The notes: generated by a model from the sequence alone, not told the origin. A stretch of DNA of 64,000 bases from Methanococcoides sp. AM1 (GCF_900774055.1 NZ_CAAGSW010000005.1:1-64000); one strand, 5' to 3'. Counted from the first letter of the stretch, positions 1 to 8,630 are shown. A program made the numbers and translations.

Positions 1-233
1 ACAATGTTGGTTAGTTCTTTTTGATAGATAAAGTCACTATCAGTCAGAATTAACCGAACTGCCAATTTCAACGTCAGACCGGAAAAGCTCAGGTCTCCAC
101 TAATGATTTTGAAATGGAGGTGATTGATATTCCACACACGTTGTGCGGAATTAAATAAATGTCGTACATGGTATATAAGACTTTGGATTGCTTATATACT
201 GACAAACTCGCAAAAGAAAGTAACAGACAGATC

Positions 234-299
234 ATGCGTATTGCAGACCCGCATATTTACCCGCCTTGCGAGGACTCCTACATGCACACACTAGTATAA
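234..299 (+). pseudogene. possible HemK/Mtq2-type methyltransferase N-terminal remnant
   Basis: A 21-codon ORF starting ATG and ending TAA contains HIYPPCEDSYM. This resembles the conserved N-terminal motif of archaeal and eukaryotic HemK2/N6AMT1-type glutamine methyltransferases (YxPxEDxxLL). Nothing downstream continues the SAM-binding fold, so it would be a truncated remnant. It could equally be a chance match; the identification is from memory of the family and cannot be checked here. Confidence 0.2.
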
Positions 300-304
300 A
301 TATA
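295..304 (+). promoter_or_regulatory. TATA box, aIF1A-rio1-KH operon
   Basis: TATAAATATA lies about 190-220 bases before the candidate aIF1A starts. It is the best TATA match before the operon and predicts a leader of roughly 165-195 nt. A second A+T-rich element sits near 343. The transcription start is inferred from archaeal spacing of about 25 bases. Confidence 0.4.
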
Positions 305-491
305 TTTCGTAAACAGGAGTATTAGCATTAGAAATATTTGAAAATATAAAATGGCAAACATGCATTAAGTATATGACCAAACTGCCCACATGACAGGGAT
401 CAGAATAACATCATACGCACAAAAACAGGTTCAAACAATAGGAAACACACGCAACCTTTAACAATAGATGAGACCTAAATGATGCAATATA

Positions 492-839
492 TTGGATAAA
501 TCTGAAAGAGGAATTTGGCTGGATAAAAAGGAATCTGGAAAAGATAATGATGCACCACAACAAGTAACACGTGTAAGAACACCACGGACAGAAGACAGGG
601 AAGTTCTTGCGATAGTGGAGAAACTTATGGGTGCAAGCCGGGTAAAACTCCGGTGCATGGACGGAGTCGTCCGTATGGGACGCATCCCCGGATCTATGAA
701 AAAAAATAACTGGATACGTGAAAGTGATATTGTTATCGCCATCCCATGGGACTTCCAGGACACAAAAGCAGATGTTATATGGAAATACACACGCCCACAG
801 GTAAATTGGCTTGAGCGCGAAGGTTTCCTGAAAGGATAA
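492..839 (+). CDS. eif1A: translation initiation factor aIF-1A
   Basis: Archaeal homologue of eIF1A/IF1. It binds the 30S A site and promotes scanning and start-codon selection. The OB-fold core is clear from about residue 25 ([11 protein letters not shown]) through [17 protein letters not shown] to [11 protein letters not shown], and the length (115 aa or slightly less) is normal. There is no ATG near the N terminus. The longest frame starts at TTG 492 without an SD. An AGAGGA at 507-512 is spaced 6 nt from an in-frame CTG at 519, which would give 106 aa. The start is therefore unresolved. It heads an operon with rio1 (2-base gap) and a KH protein. Confidence 0.93.
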   Translation: MDKSERGIWLDKKESGKDNDAPQQVTRVRTPRTEDREVLAIVEKLMGASRVKLRCMDGVVRMGRIPGSMKKNNWIRESDIVIAIPWDFQDTKADVIWKYTRPQVNWLEREGFLKG

Positions 840-841
840 TT

Positions 842-1636
842 ATGAAAAAAGAACTTGAAGGCAAGATAAAACGCCTTGACAATAGCGTTGATAAATTGCG
901 AATTAGACGCAAAGACAGCGATAATCTCAAAGTAACCGAGAACGTATTTGATAACGCCACCCTAAAGGCACTATACACTTTATCCAACAAAGGGATAGTA
1001 CAGGCACTAGGCGGATCCATAAGTACAGGAAAAGAAGCGAATGTCTTCCTCGCAGACGGAGAAGAAGAAGAGATCGCAATAAAGATCTACCGAATATCTT
1101 CAAGCAGTTTTAGATCAATGGAAGATTATATTCTCGGAGACCCACGTTTCAGCAACATACGCCATAACAAGAGGGACATAGTCTTTGCCTGGACAAAGAA
1201 AGAGTTCAGGAACCTCATGAGAGCAAAGCAAGCTGGTGTCCGCGTACCCGAGCCCATAACTACCGAAAGGAACATACTAATAATGAAATTCATGGGTGAG
1301 AATGGCAAACCTTACCCCCTGCTCAAAGACATGAAGATCGAAAAAGAAGATGGGCAGATGATATTTGAAACAGTTATAGATTATATGCATAAGCTCTATG
1401 TAGATGCAAACCTTGTCCATGGCGACCTTAGTGAATATAACATACTGATCGATCAGGAAGACCTAACACCCATTATTATCGATATGGGTCAATCCGTAAC
1501 TCTGGAACATCCACGTGCAGATCAGTTCTTAAAGCGAGATATCGAGAACATTGTACGATACTTTAAACGCTACAAGGTCGATGAATCAGCCGAAAGCATT
1601 TATGCACGGATAAAAGAACCGGAACCAGAGAACTAA
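842..1636 (+). CDS. rio1: RIO1-type serine/threonine protein kinase
   Basis: Atypical kinase/ATPase of late small-subunit ribosome biogenesis. The Rio1 signature STGKEANVF is at residues 61-69, the nucleotide-binding Lys is about 81, the catalytic loop HGDLSEYN is at 193-200 (Asp195, Asn200), and the metal-binding IIDMGQSV is around 211-218. The length of 264 aa is normal for archaeal Rio1. The ATG follows an AAAGGA SD that overlaps the end of aIF1A, so the genes look translationally coupled. The next gene is a Dim2-like KH protein, its expected partner in 18S/16S 3'-end maturation. Confidence 0.95.
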   Translation: MKKELEGKIKRLDNSVDKLRIRRKDSDNLKVTENVFDNATLKALYTLSNKGIVQALGGSISTGKEANVFLADGEEEEIAIKIYRISSSSFRSMEDYILGDPRFSNIRHNKRDIVFAWTKKEFRNLMRAKQAGVRVPEPITTERNILIMKFMGENGKPYPLLKDMKIEKEDGQMIFETVIDYMHKLYVDANLVHGDLSEYNILIDQEDLTPIIIDMGQSVTLEHPRADQFLKRDIENIVRYFKRYKVDESAESIYARIKEPEPEN

Positions 1637-1677
1637 AAAACATAAACTATAATTATAATAACCAGCAGGTAGACCAC

Positions 1678-2214
1678 ATGACACATATCAAAGTACCCCA
1701 GGACAGAATCGGCGCGATCATCGGCCCAAAAGGCAGTGTTAAAAACATGATCGAAAATAAATCCACCTCCAAACTGGAAATTAACAGTGAAAACGGTACG
1801 GTGGAAGTAATAGCTGGCGATGACCCGGTCGGAGCTATGAGAGCAGCTGACGTCATACATGCCATTGCAAGAGGATTCAACCCTGAAAAAGCATACAGTT
1901 TCTTTGATGATGATATGCTAATGCTCGAGATAATAGATCTCTCACAAGCAGCTTCAACAGCAAAAGAATTACTGCGTCTTAAAGGAAGGATCATCGGTAA
2001 AGGTGGGAAGACAAGAGAAATAGCAGAGAGTCTCATAGGTGTCAAGATCTCAGTCTACGGAAAAACAGTAAGCGTCATAGGCCATCCCGATCAGATACTT
2101 ATAATGAGGACAGCATTGGAAATGCTTATCGACGGTGCAAACCATGGTTCTGTATACAGCTTCCTTGAAAAGAAGAAACAAGACATGATGCGTGCGCAGC
2201 TTGATTCATATTGA
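1678..2214 (+). CDS. Dim2/Pno1-like KH domain RNA-binding protein
   Basis: A 178-aa protein with two KH domains. The first has IGAIIGPKGSVKNMI near residues 11-25, and the second has GRIIGKGGKTREIAE near 103-117. This is the architecture of archaeal Dim2p/eukaryotic Pno1, which binds the 3' end of small-subunit rRNA. It sits 41 bases after rio1, a gene order common in archaea. Family and context both support a role in 30S maturation; direct RNA targets are inferred. Confidence 0.92.
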   Translation: MTHIKVPQDRIGAIIGPKGSVKNMIENKSTSKLEINSENGTVEVIAGDDPVGAMRAADVIHAIARGFNPEKAYSFFDDDMLMLEIIDLSQAASTAKELLRLKGRIIGKGGKTREIAESLIGVKISVYGKTVSVIGHPDQILIMRTALEMLIDGANHGSVYSFLEKKKQDMMRAQLDSY

Positions 2215-2273
2215 TGAAGTCTTTTAAAGGATGCTGCACAATTGGCAGCAGCGTCCTTTAGACCAGACATATT

Positions 2274-2290
2274 TAGATCAGATATTGATC
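2274..2290. repeat. palindrome upstream of fasciclin gene
   Basis: AGATCA and TGATCT face each other across five bases, about 25 bases before the fasciclin start. Just before it, near 2225-2262, an imperfect inverted repeat (AAAGGATGCTGC facing GCAGCAGCGTCCTTT) could end the KH operon transcript. Either could be an operator; no binding protein can be named. Confidence 0.3.
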
Positions 2291-2314
2291 TGACACTAAT
2301 ATGGAGACATTTAC

Positions 2315-2722
2315 ATGGGTGAAACAAAGAGCATTGTACAAACAGCAATAGAGATCGGCGATTTTCCAACACTCGTAAATGCTGCAAAAAAGCTAGGCCT
2401 TGATAAAAAGTTCGATAACAACGGCCCATATACAATATTTGCACCCCTTGAAAAAGCATTCGATCCAATACCTGAAAATGTAATAGATGAGGCTTTTGAT
2501 GACCTTGATTATCTTATGGACATCATAAACTACCATGTTGTCGAAGGAAAGTACCTGACATCAGATCTCAAAGGACTTGACTCATTGACTGCACTCAACG
2601 ACAAGATATTGAAAATAACAAACGATGGCAATGTTATGATCAATGGGATCTCCATCGAAAAAGAAAATATCGAATGCACCAATGGTGTCATTCATGCTAT
2701 CGGCGATATACTGATACCTTGA
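2315..2722 (+). CDS. single-domain fasciclin (FAS1) protein
   Basis: A 135-aa protein made almost entirely of one FAS1 domain. It shows DFPTLVNAAKKLGL, YTIFAPLEKAFD and, near the end, NGVIHAIGDILIP, matching the H1 and H2 boxes. FAS1 domains are usually extracellular adhesion modules. Here no signal peptide or lipobox is visible, so the protein is predicted to be cytosolic or exported by an unrecognised route. A GGAG lies 7 nt before the ATG. It is separate from the KH operon (100-base gap with inverted repeats). Confidence 0.88.
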   Translation: MGETKSIVQTAIEIGDFPTLVNAAKKLGLDKKFDNNGPYTIFAPLEKAFDPIPENVIDEAFDDLDYLMDIINYHVVEGKYLTSDLKGLDSLTALNDKILKITNDGNVMINGISIEKENIECTNGVIHAIGDILIP

Positions 2723-2742
2723 AAGCTGTCCTGCATACAAAC

Positions 2743-4329
2743 TTAAATTGGAAGCATCACATGAACAGTGGTGCCCATACCCTGTTCACTTTCCACCCAC
2801 ATCTGACCCTCATGAAGACTCACAAGTTTCTTTGTGAGTGCAAGCCCTAAGCCGGTACCACCATAAAGTCGCTTTGTAGAACCATCCACCTGATAGAATT
2901 TATCATACAGATGAGGCAATTGTTCCTTTGGGATACCGATACCATCATCCCTGATAATAATATGCACCATCTCACCAAGGGTTTTAGCCTCAACGTTAAC
3001 ATTTCCCCCCTCTGAAGTGAATTTGACAGCATTAGACAGAAGATTGTAAATAATGTGCCTGAACTTTGCTTTATCGGCATTTATCTGAGGAAGCTCAGGA
3101 TCCACATCATAAGAGAACAAAACATCCTTTTTTAAGATCGACTGCATAATTGAATCCTTAATCTCCATAAACACAGGGATCATGCTAAACTTTTCGAATG
3201 TAGCCTCCTCCTTTCCTGCTTCTATCATTGAGATCTCAAGCAGATCATTTATGATCTCAGAAAGATGATTACCATTCTTGGACACATTTTGGAGATATCT
3301 TCGCTGAACATCAGTAAGATCTCCACATCGGCCATCCAGCAATATCTCGGAAAATCCAATTATTGAATTGAGGGGTGTCCTTAGCTCATGACTAACATTC
3401 GCAAGGAATTCACTCTTGGAACAATTTGCAGCATCTTCAATAGCTTGAGCGCGTTTAAGAATATCTTCAGATTTCTTTGCCTCACTGACATCATGCAAGA
3501 TCACAGAGAGATTGGAAGGCACATTATCCTGATCAAATATCACATGAGAATCAAGCATCGCAGGGAAAATACTGCCATTCTTCCTCATATGCCAGACACC
3601 TTCTTGTTGGAAATGTCCATTATTAAGTAACTTGTCACGTAAATATTTCAAGCGAGGAACCTGATCTTCATTGTAGAACATTAAAAAGTGATCCCCAAGT
3701 ACATCTTTAAGAGAATGATCATGCATTGATGCAAATGCCTCGTTAAGATAAAGAAGTCTTCCTTTCAGATCAAGGACTGCAATACCATAGTTTGCATTAT
3801 CAGAAATGGTCTTGAATATGTTAAGGTCCTTTGCTACAAGTATGCGTTCAACGAAATTACCAAGACAATCGGAAATATAGTCGACAATATATTCCTCTTC
3901 TTTCAGGAAAGAGCCACCATCTGCACCTGGCAATTCTTCAAGATAATAAACTTCCAGACTGCCATGAACTGCACCATCAACGAAGATTTCAGATGCATAT
4001 TTCCATCGGGATATTTCGAAATTATCAGATTGGAACACCAGATCATCAAAAATGATCCTCGAACATGCGATCGACGAATTTTGCATACCACAGGGAACCA
4101 TTTTCACGATCTGCTGAAAACCAGTCTCCAGTGAAGATGCATTATTGACCACTTTAGAAACTGAATGTAAATATTGTACAATATTCATACGTGTGCTACC
4201 ACCTCGCCCCTCATTTACCGGATGATCCATAGCATCGGGCGTATTAATAACTTCAACATCCACACGATCGTTGCCACTTGCCATTACGCACGAGGAGCGT
4301 TCACATTCCCTTTTCGAGATCATCCACAT
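2743..4329 (-). CDS. PAS-domain sensor histidine kinase
   Basis: A soluble 528-aa kinase. An N-terminal region (about 50-165) is probably GAF-like. It is followed by a PAS domain (about 168-285), a HisKA dimerisation domain with SHELRTPLNS (phospho-acceptor His about 314), and a HATPase_c domain with NLLSNAVKF, DDGIGIP and GGTGLGLAL. No transmembrane segments or receiver domain are seen. The signal and the cognate regulator are unknown. The listed start is the longest ATG. An ATG at 4188 (MNIVQYLHS) preceded by GAGGTGG is a serious alternative because the first 47 residues look unstructured. Confidence 0.9.
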   Translation of the reverse strand: MWMISKRECERSSCVMASGNDRVDVEVINTPDAMDHPVNEGRGGSTRMNIVQYLHSVSKVVNNASSLETGFQQIVKMVPCGMQNSSIACSRIIFDDLVFQSDNFEISRWKYASEIFVDGAVHGSLEVYYLEELPGADGGSFLKEEEYIVDYISDCLGNFVERILVAKDLNIFKTISDNANYGIAVLDLKGRLLYLNEAFASMHDHSLKDVLGDHFLMFYNEDQVPRLKYLRDKLLNNGHFQQEGVWHMRKNGSIFPAMLDSHVIFDQDNVPSNLSVILHDVSEAKKSEDILKRAQAIEDAANCSKSEFLANVSHELRTPLNSIIGFSEILLDGRCGDLTDVQRRYLQNVSKNGNHLSEIINDLLEISMIEAGKEEATFEKFSMIPVFMEIKDSIMQSILKKDVLFSYDVDPELPQINADKAKFRHIIYNLLSNAVKFTSEGGNVNVEAKTLGEMVHIIIRDDGIGIPKEQLPHLYDKFYQVDGSTKRLYGGTGLGLALTKKLVSLHEGQMWVESEQGMGTTVHVMLPI

Positions 4330-4442
4330 TCCACATCTATGTTCTAAACTGATGCAAAAATAATCGCTTCGAATTGCTTTGCTCAGATATGAATGACATA
4401 TTTCCCAATGTCATCGTACTACCACCTTTACTGATATGGTTT

Positions 4443-4465
4443 AACCAAATGTCAATCTTTTGGTT
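4443..4465. repeat. 7-bp inverted repeat between kinase and lactate operon
   Basis: AACCAAA and TTTGGTT are separated by nine bases, about 115 bases upstream of the kinase start. It could be an operator for the kinase or secondary structure beyond the lactate operon terminator. No function is assigned. Confidence 0.25.
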
Positions 4466-4519
4466 CCAACAATGATTATATTGTCAATTAATACCAACCA
4501 TATTAAAGACTTTTCTTTT

Positions 4520-4552
4520 AAAAAAATAGAAATAAAATGATCCGGAAGATCA
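4520..4552 (-). terminator. terminator of the larA operon
   Basis: On the minus strand, a short hairpin (TGATC/GATCA arms, 4538-4552) follows the stop of the Fe-S gene by about 15 bases. It is followed by a run rich in T (complement of 4520-4531). A U-rich tract is the main archaeal termination signal. Confidence 0.5.
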
Positions 4553-4567
4553 ACAAAATCCATTCAA

Positions 4568-5659
4568 TCATTCCAGAATTTCATCTATTAGCTCGAGTAG
4601 GTCCCTGACTTCGAGCGTCGAAGTTTCACTTACACCCAGTTTCAGGTTATTGACACAGAAAGGACATGTCGTAAGCAGAACATCTGCTATTTCGGCCTGA
4701 TCCACTCTTTTCTCAGCGATCTGACGTGATATTTCAGGGAACATTGATCTGACACCGCCGCCGCCACCACAGCAACGTGCAGATTCCCTGTTATCTTTCA
4801 TTTCTACGAAATCGATCTCCGGGATCATATTGATCAAATCACGAGGTGCATCATAGATACCCAAATGTCTGCCAATATGGCAGGGGTCATGATAAGTTAC
4901 CTTTTTGTTGTAAGGTTTTAGATCAAATTCCTGCTCACTGAGCCACTCAACAAAGTGCATTGCCTTAAAGGACATGTCCTTAAAGCGAGGATATTCTTTT
5001 CTGAACATCCTCAAACACCCCGCACATGAGAATAGTACGATCTCAGCACCAGTGTCCTCAATTGCTTTAATGTTCGCTTCAGCCTGCCTTCTGATCACAT
5101 CGTCCGAAAAGCCTATCCTTCCAAGCACACTCCCGCAACAAACCTCATCAAGTAATGTATAATCCGTCCCAAGCTTCTTCAATATGGAGATGCCTGCCGT
5201 AGAAGTCTCTTTATTACGATAAGCTGCACTGCAACCTGTAAAATAAGCGATCTTAGCAGGATGGGGAACTTCACCGAATACTTCTTTTCGGCTTTTTTCT
5301 TCACCGAACGGATTTCCCAAGGTAGCAATAGAATCAGCGATCTTCTGATGAGTTGAACCTACTACCCCTGATGCCACAATATCTTTTCGTGCAGCTTCGA
5401 TCACATCAACTACCCTTGTGGATGAAGGACACCTGCGAGTACAATCCGCACAGGTGGTACATTGGTAGATACGCTCCAGTACAGACTCATCAGGTTCGAT
5501 ATCCCCGGAATACAATCCATAGGAAAGAGCCATCTTTCCCCTTGCCGCTGAAGAATCCCATTCGAGATGATCAAATATAGGACATATCTCCTTACAGAAC
5601 CCACACTGAGTACAATTAAGCAGCTCTTTTTTCCATTCTTTCAGATTATCCGTCTTCAT
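4568..5659 (-). CDS. glcF: Fe-S/CCG-domain subunit of lactate/glycolate dehydrogenase
   Basis: A 363-aa protein of the GlcF/LldE/HdrD-like family. Two 4Fe-4S motifs are at residues 16-26 (CTQCGFCKEIC) and 67-77 (CTTCADCTRRC). Two CCG domains follow (CTGCS...CCGS, about 140-175; PCHIG...CCGGGGG, about 258-300), with TTCPFC near 330. It should carry electrons from the FAD subunit to a quinone-like or heterodisulfide-type acceptor; in a methanogen, methanophenazine or CoM-S-S-CoB chemistry is possible (inference). The ATG directly abuts the stop of the FAD subunit, so the two are coupled. Confidence 0.88.
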   Translation of the reverse strand: MKTDNLKEWKKELLNCTQCGFCKEICPIFDHLEWDSSAARGKMALSYGLYSGDIEPDESVLERIYQCTTCADCTRRCPSSTRVVDVIEAARKDIVASGVVGSTHQKIADSIATLGNPFGEEKSRKEVFGEVPHPAKIAYFTGCSAAYRNKETSTAGISILKKLGTDYTLLDEVCCGSVLGRIGFSDDVIRRQAEANIKAIEDTGAEIVLFSCAGCLRMFRKEYPRFKDMSFKAMHFVEWLSEQEFDLKPYNKKVTYHDPCHIGRHLGIYDAPRDLINMIPEIDFVEMKDNRESARCCGGGGGVRSMFPEISRQIAEKRVDQAEIADVLLTTCPFCVNNLKLGVSETSTLEVRDLLELIDEILE

Positions 5660-7084
5660 TCACTCATCTCCCAGATGGTACCGCAGATGGGAAATGAAAT
5701 TACCATCCCAATCCATGATCTTATTCGGATTCATAATATTATTGGGATCCAGAGCCATCTTTATCGTTTTCATGGCATCAAGACTGCACTTCCTTTCCTT
5801 AAGGAAGAACGGAGCTTTGGTCATACCAACACCATGCTCCCCGGTGATCGTTCCACCAAGATCCATTACTTTCTCGTAGATCTCTTCAACTGCCTTTTCA
5901 GCCTGGTCCCAATGAGACTTCTTCGTGGGGTCCATTAGCACTTTAGTATGCAGGTTCCCATCGCCTGAATGGCCATAGCTGGCAATGATTATATCATATT
6001 TATCGGATATCTCCTGGAAAGTTTTGACAGCTTCAGGAACTTTGCTCATCGGAACAGCCATATCATCGGCAAGCATAACAGTTACAAGGTCATCATCATA
6101 CTTTGACAAAGCTGGTATCATTGCCTTTCTGCCTTTCCATAGTTCTTCCTTTCTTTCAGGATCATCAGTGAAATCAACAGATAGAGCGTTAGAAGCCTTA
6201 CAAACTTCCATTACTGTTTCGATCTGGTCCTTAACATCATTGATACTACCATCGACCTCTATCAAAAGTATAGCCTCTTCATCAGGCAGCCCCATACCAA
6301 CAGCCTTGTTCACCGCCTGAATGCAAACCTTTGACATAAGCTCTAATCCAGAAGGAATCAGAGGCTTTGCAATGATATTGGAAACGCACTGACCTGCTTC
6401 CTCCAGTGTATCAAATACCGCTACTGCGACTGCAGTTGTCTCGGGAAGTGGAACGATCCGTAGTGTGACCTCGGTCATGATACCCAGTGTTCCCTCCATA
6501 CCACACATCAGTTTTTCCAGCTGATATCCTGCAGAGTTCTTCAAAGTCCTTGAACCCAGTCTTGCGACATCACCATTAGGGAACACGACCTCCATTCCAA
6601 GAACGTAATCCCTTGTAGCGCCATATTTTACAGCATTTCCACCTGAAGCATTGGTCGCTACCATGCCACCAATATTAGCCACATTGCCACTGGAAGGACC
6701 CGGGATGAAAAATCCATATTTCTCAAGCTCTGCATTCAGATCCTTGTGGATCACACCCGGCTCGACCACCACATACAGGTCTTCAATATGTAGTTCCTTT
6801 ATCTTGTTCATCCTTTGCAGATCAATGACCACACCACCGGCAACAGGTACGCTGTGACCACAAAGTGCCGTTCCTGCACCTCTTGGGACGATCGGGAAAA
6901 GATATTCATTTGCAAGTTTCACTATTTTTTCTATTTCAGCGGTCGTCTTTGGCCTTATCACAGCATCAGGCATACTGCGGTGTATTCCTGCATCGGTAGA
7001 ATAAGCATATAACTCAGCTGTAGATGTACTGATATGGCCTTCACCCACAATATCCCGTAATTTGTCAATGATCTGCTGATCCAT
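5660..7084 (-). CDS. glcD: FAD-linked oxidase, D-lactate dehydrogenase/glycolate oxidase type
   Basis: FAD-binding-4 oxidase related to GlcD and Dld, 474 aa from the chosen ATG. The PP-loop region PRGAGTALCGHS and GPSSGNVANIGGM mark the FAD domain (about 40-180). The C-terminal cap has SYGHSGDGNLH and GEHGVG, typical of D-2-hydroxyacid dehydrogenases. The frame extends to a TTG at 7102, but ATG 7084 has GGTGA five bases before it and starts 10 bases after the larA stop. With LarA upstream and an Fe-S subunit downstream, D-lactate to pyruvate is the likely reaction. Glycolate or another D-2-hydroxyacid remains possible. Confidence 0.88.
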   Translation of the reverse strand: MDQQIIDKLRDIVGEGHISTSTAELYAYSTDAGIHRSMPDAVIRPKTTAEIEKIVKLANEYLFPIVPRGAGTALCGHSVPVAGGVVIDLQRMNKIKELHIEDLYVVVEPGVIHKDLNAELEKYGFFIPGPSSGNVANIGGMVATNASGGNAVKYGATRDYVLGMEVVFPNGDVARLGSRTLKNSAGYQLEKLMCGMEGTLGIMTEVTLRIVPLPETTAVAVAVFDTLEEAGQCVSNIIAKPLIPSGLELMSKVCIQAVNKAVGMGLPDEEAILLIEVDGSINDVKDQIETVMEVCKASNALSVDFTDDPERKEELWKGRKAMIPALSKYDDDLVTVMLADDMAVPMSKVPEAVKTFQEISDKYDIIIASYGHSGDGNLHTKVLMDPTKKSHWDQAEKAVEEIYEKVMDLGGTITGEHGVGMTKAPFFLKERKCSLDAMKTIKMALDPNNIMNPNKIMDWDGNFISHLRYHLGDE

Positions 7085-7094
7085 TATTTCACCA

Positions 7095-8345
7095 TTATTC
7101 AATAAGAGGTACTGTCAAACTGCCCTGAGGCAGAATAATAGCATAAGGTTCCCTGCCCTGCTCTTTGATCACATTGATAGCCTTGTCAAAAGCTTTCTGT
7201 ATCCCTTCCTGAGACTCCAGTTTTGCAGACTTCAGGACATCACTGTCAAGGTCGGATACAGCCCACATTTTAGCCCATGTGCCAATCTGTGCCATCCTTG
7301 CTGCTTTGTGGAATCCCAGCTTGTAACATTCAGATGTCTTTGCCATAACATCATTGCAGGTTGCTGAAGAACCAAGCAGATTAAGGAATGTATCATCTCC
7401 CACCCCATCACGGCACTTGGATACCAGAATGATGATACCATCATCTTCGAGTGCAAGCCTTCCGTTCTCAAGAGCCTTTTGTGATTGGTAAAGATCGATA
7501 TCCATAGGATATGGTGCTGCAGAGAGAACAATGTTGCCTTTTTTGCTGAACTTCGTGCAGAAAACCTCGTTGGCCTTTACAACGGCAGCATCAAAGGATT
7601 CAAAAAGATCCCCTGCAGTCATTGCATAAAGACCATGATCTGCAGTAAGAATCGTCTGGATAGAGAAAATATTTAGGTCCTTAAGCACTTCCATGGCATC
7701 GGTCATGTCCTCCGCAACAGGATTTCCTTCAAGGGCAAGAGATTGAGCCGCATTTGAAAGAGCATGCTTGTGATTCATCTCAATTGTCTTGTACCCTGCA
7801 ACTCCCGGCAGGAATGCCTTTCTTCCACCTGTGTAGCCTGCGAAATAATGCGGTTCCACACTTCCAATGACAAGTATATTGCCTGCCTGACGAACCATTT
7901 TGTTGATGTACATTTCAGTACCATTAGAAGAAACACCCAGGTAATCCATATCTTCATCCTTTCTGGCATCGTGCACAAAGATACGATCCCCCATGTCATC
8001 ATAGATCTCCCCGAAAATGAACCTGAACTCATCTTCTGTGGGTGCCCTGTGTGCCCCTGTTGCCACTATGAACTTTACATCTGGATGAGAAAGAAGCATA
8101 TCTTTCATCTCAAGGAGTACGCGGGCAGTTGGCGTCGGCCGTGTGGCATCATTTACAATGACCAAAAGGTGTTCAGTATTATTTATGAAGTTTTCAAAAG
8201 GTTCCCTGCCCAGTGGGTTTGAAAGTGCCTGTGAGATTATCCCGGACTCATCCCCTACCTCCGGCTCGTTCGGCGAAAGCACCTCATGAGGTATTTTTAC
8301 TTCAAGATCAACAAAGTCCTTTCCATAGGGTATCTTCACATTCAT
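7095..8345 (-). CDS. larA: LarA-family nickel-pincer racemase
   Basis: 416 aa of the LarA/DUF2088 family, which interconverts lactate enantiomers (some members act on malate or other 2-hydroxyacids) using a nickel-pincer nucleotide cofactor. Seen: NDATRPTPT, GAHRAPT and EPHYFAGYTGGRKAFLPG, carrying the His and Lys residues that hold or use the cofactor in characterised LarA. The frame runs further upstream, but ATG 8345 has GGAG seven bases before it and begins the family-conserved region. It is first in an operon with an FAD dehydrogenase and Fe-S subunit, suggesting it converts L-lactate to the D form for oxidation. The cofactor genes larB/C/E are not in this window. Confidence 0.88.
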   Translation of the reverse strand: MNVKIPYGKDFVDLEVKIPHEVLSPNEPEVGDESGIISQALSNPLGREPFENFINNTEHLLVIVNDATRPTPTARVLLEMKDMLLSHPDVKFIVATGAHRAPTEDEFRFIFGEIYDDMGDRIFVHDARKDEDMDYLGVSSNGTEMYINKMVRQAGNILVIGSVEPHYFAGYTGGRKAFLPGVAGYKTIEMNHKHALSNAAQSLALEGNPVAEDMTDAMEVLKDLNIFSIQTILTADHGLYAMTAGDLFESFDAAVVKANEVFCTKFSKKGNIVLSAAPYPMDIDLYQSQKALENGRLALEDDGIIILVSKCRDGVGDDTFLNLLGSSATCNDVMAKTSECYKLGFHKAARMAQIGTWAKMWAVSDLDSDVLKSAKLESQEGIQKAFDKAINVIKEQGREPYAIILPQGSLTVPLIE

Positions 8346-8420
8346 TCCATATTCTCCTTTTTGCGTACACCAGGACACACATATTAGTACTACAATGTAA
8401 ACCGGATAAAAACCGGACGA

Positions 8421-8428
8421 TAATATAA
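8421..8428 (-). promoter_or_regulatory. TATA box of larA operon
   Basis: TTATATTA on the minus strand lies about 75 bases upstream of the larA ATG and predicts a leader near 50 nt. Just downstream (8402-8416) is CCGG-N7-CCGG, a small palindrome that could bind a regulator at the start site. Confidence 0.4.
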
Positions 8429-8516
8429 ACACTGCATACTTGAACCATTCTAAGTAAAGTTTGTATAAAAAGACTGGGTATGATACAAAGAAAAACGAGT
8501 ACCAGTATAAAGATAT

Positions 8517-8549
8517 ATCCCTGAATAATCCCTGAATAATCCCTGAATA
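8517..8549. repeat. three perfect 11-bp tandem repeats (iterons)
   Basis: ATCCCTGAATA is repeated exactly three times head to tail with no spacer. An 11-bp period puts each copy on the same helical face. They lie about 90 bases upstream of the larA TATA box, in the gap between mscS and larA. An activator or repressor binding array for the lactate operon is the likeliest role (inference). Confidence 0.75.
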
Positions 8550-8630
8550 TTTGCTATAGCCTAATTACTAAAATTAGATAAACGTTGCTTGAATTCGTTT
8601 TCAAAATGAAAAAGATACATGCAACACAGT

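Larger units (their letters stand above)
1..491. other. 5' intergenic stretch before aIF1A
   Basis: No convincing full gene is seen here. The stretch holds two TATA-like boxes (about 168-178 and 295-304), a perfect anti-SD complement GGAGGTGAT at 116-124 with no sensible gene behind it, and a 21-codon ORF (234-299) that resembles the N terminus of a HemK/Mtq2-type methyltransferase. The A+T-rich part after 300 probably forms the leader of the aIF1A transcript. Confidence 0.5.

Noticed and set aside
116-290. Perfect anti-SD GGAGGTGAT followed by an ORF from TTG 124
   Set aside because: The product has no recognisable similarity, ends in TAG unlike every other gene here, and the spacing to TTG is zero. 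Treated as chance.
7085-7102. Overlap between larA and the FAD dehydrogenase
   Set aside because: The longer start is a TTG; ATG 7084 has an SD and leaves a 10-base gap.
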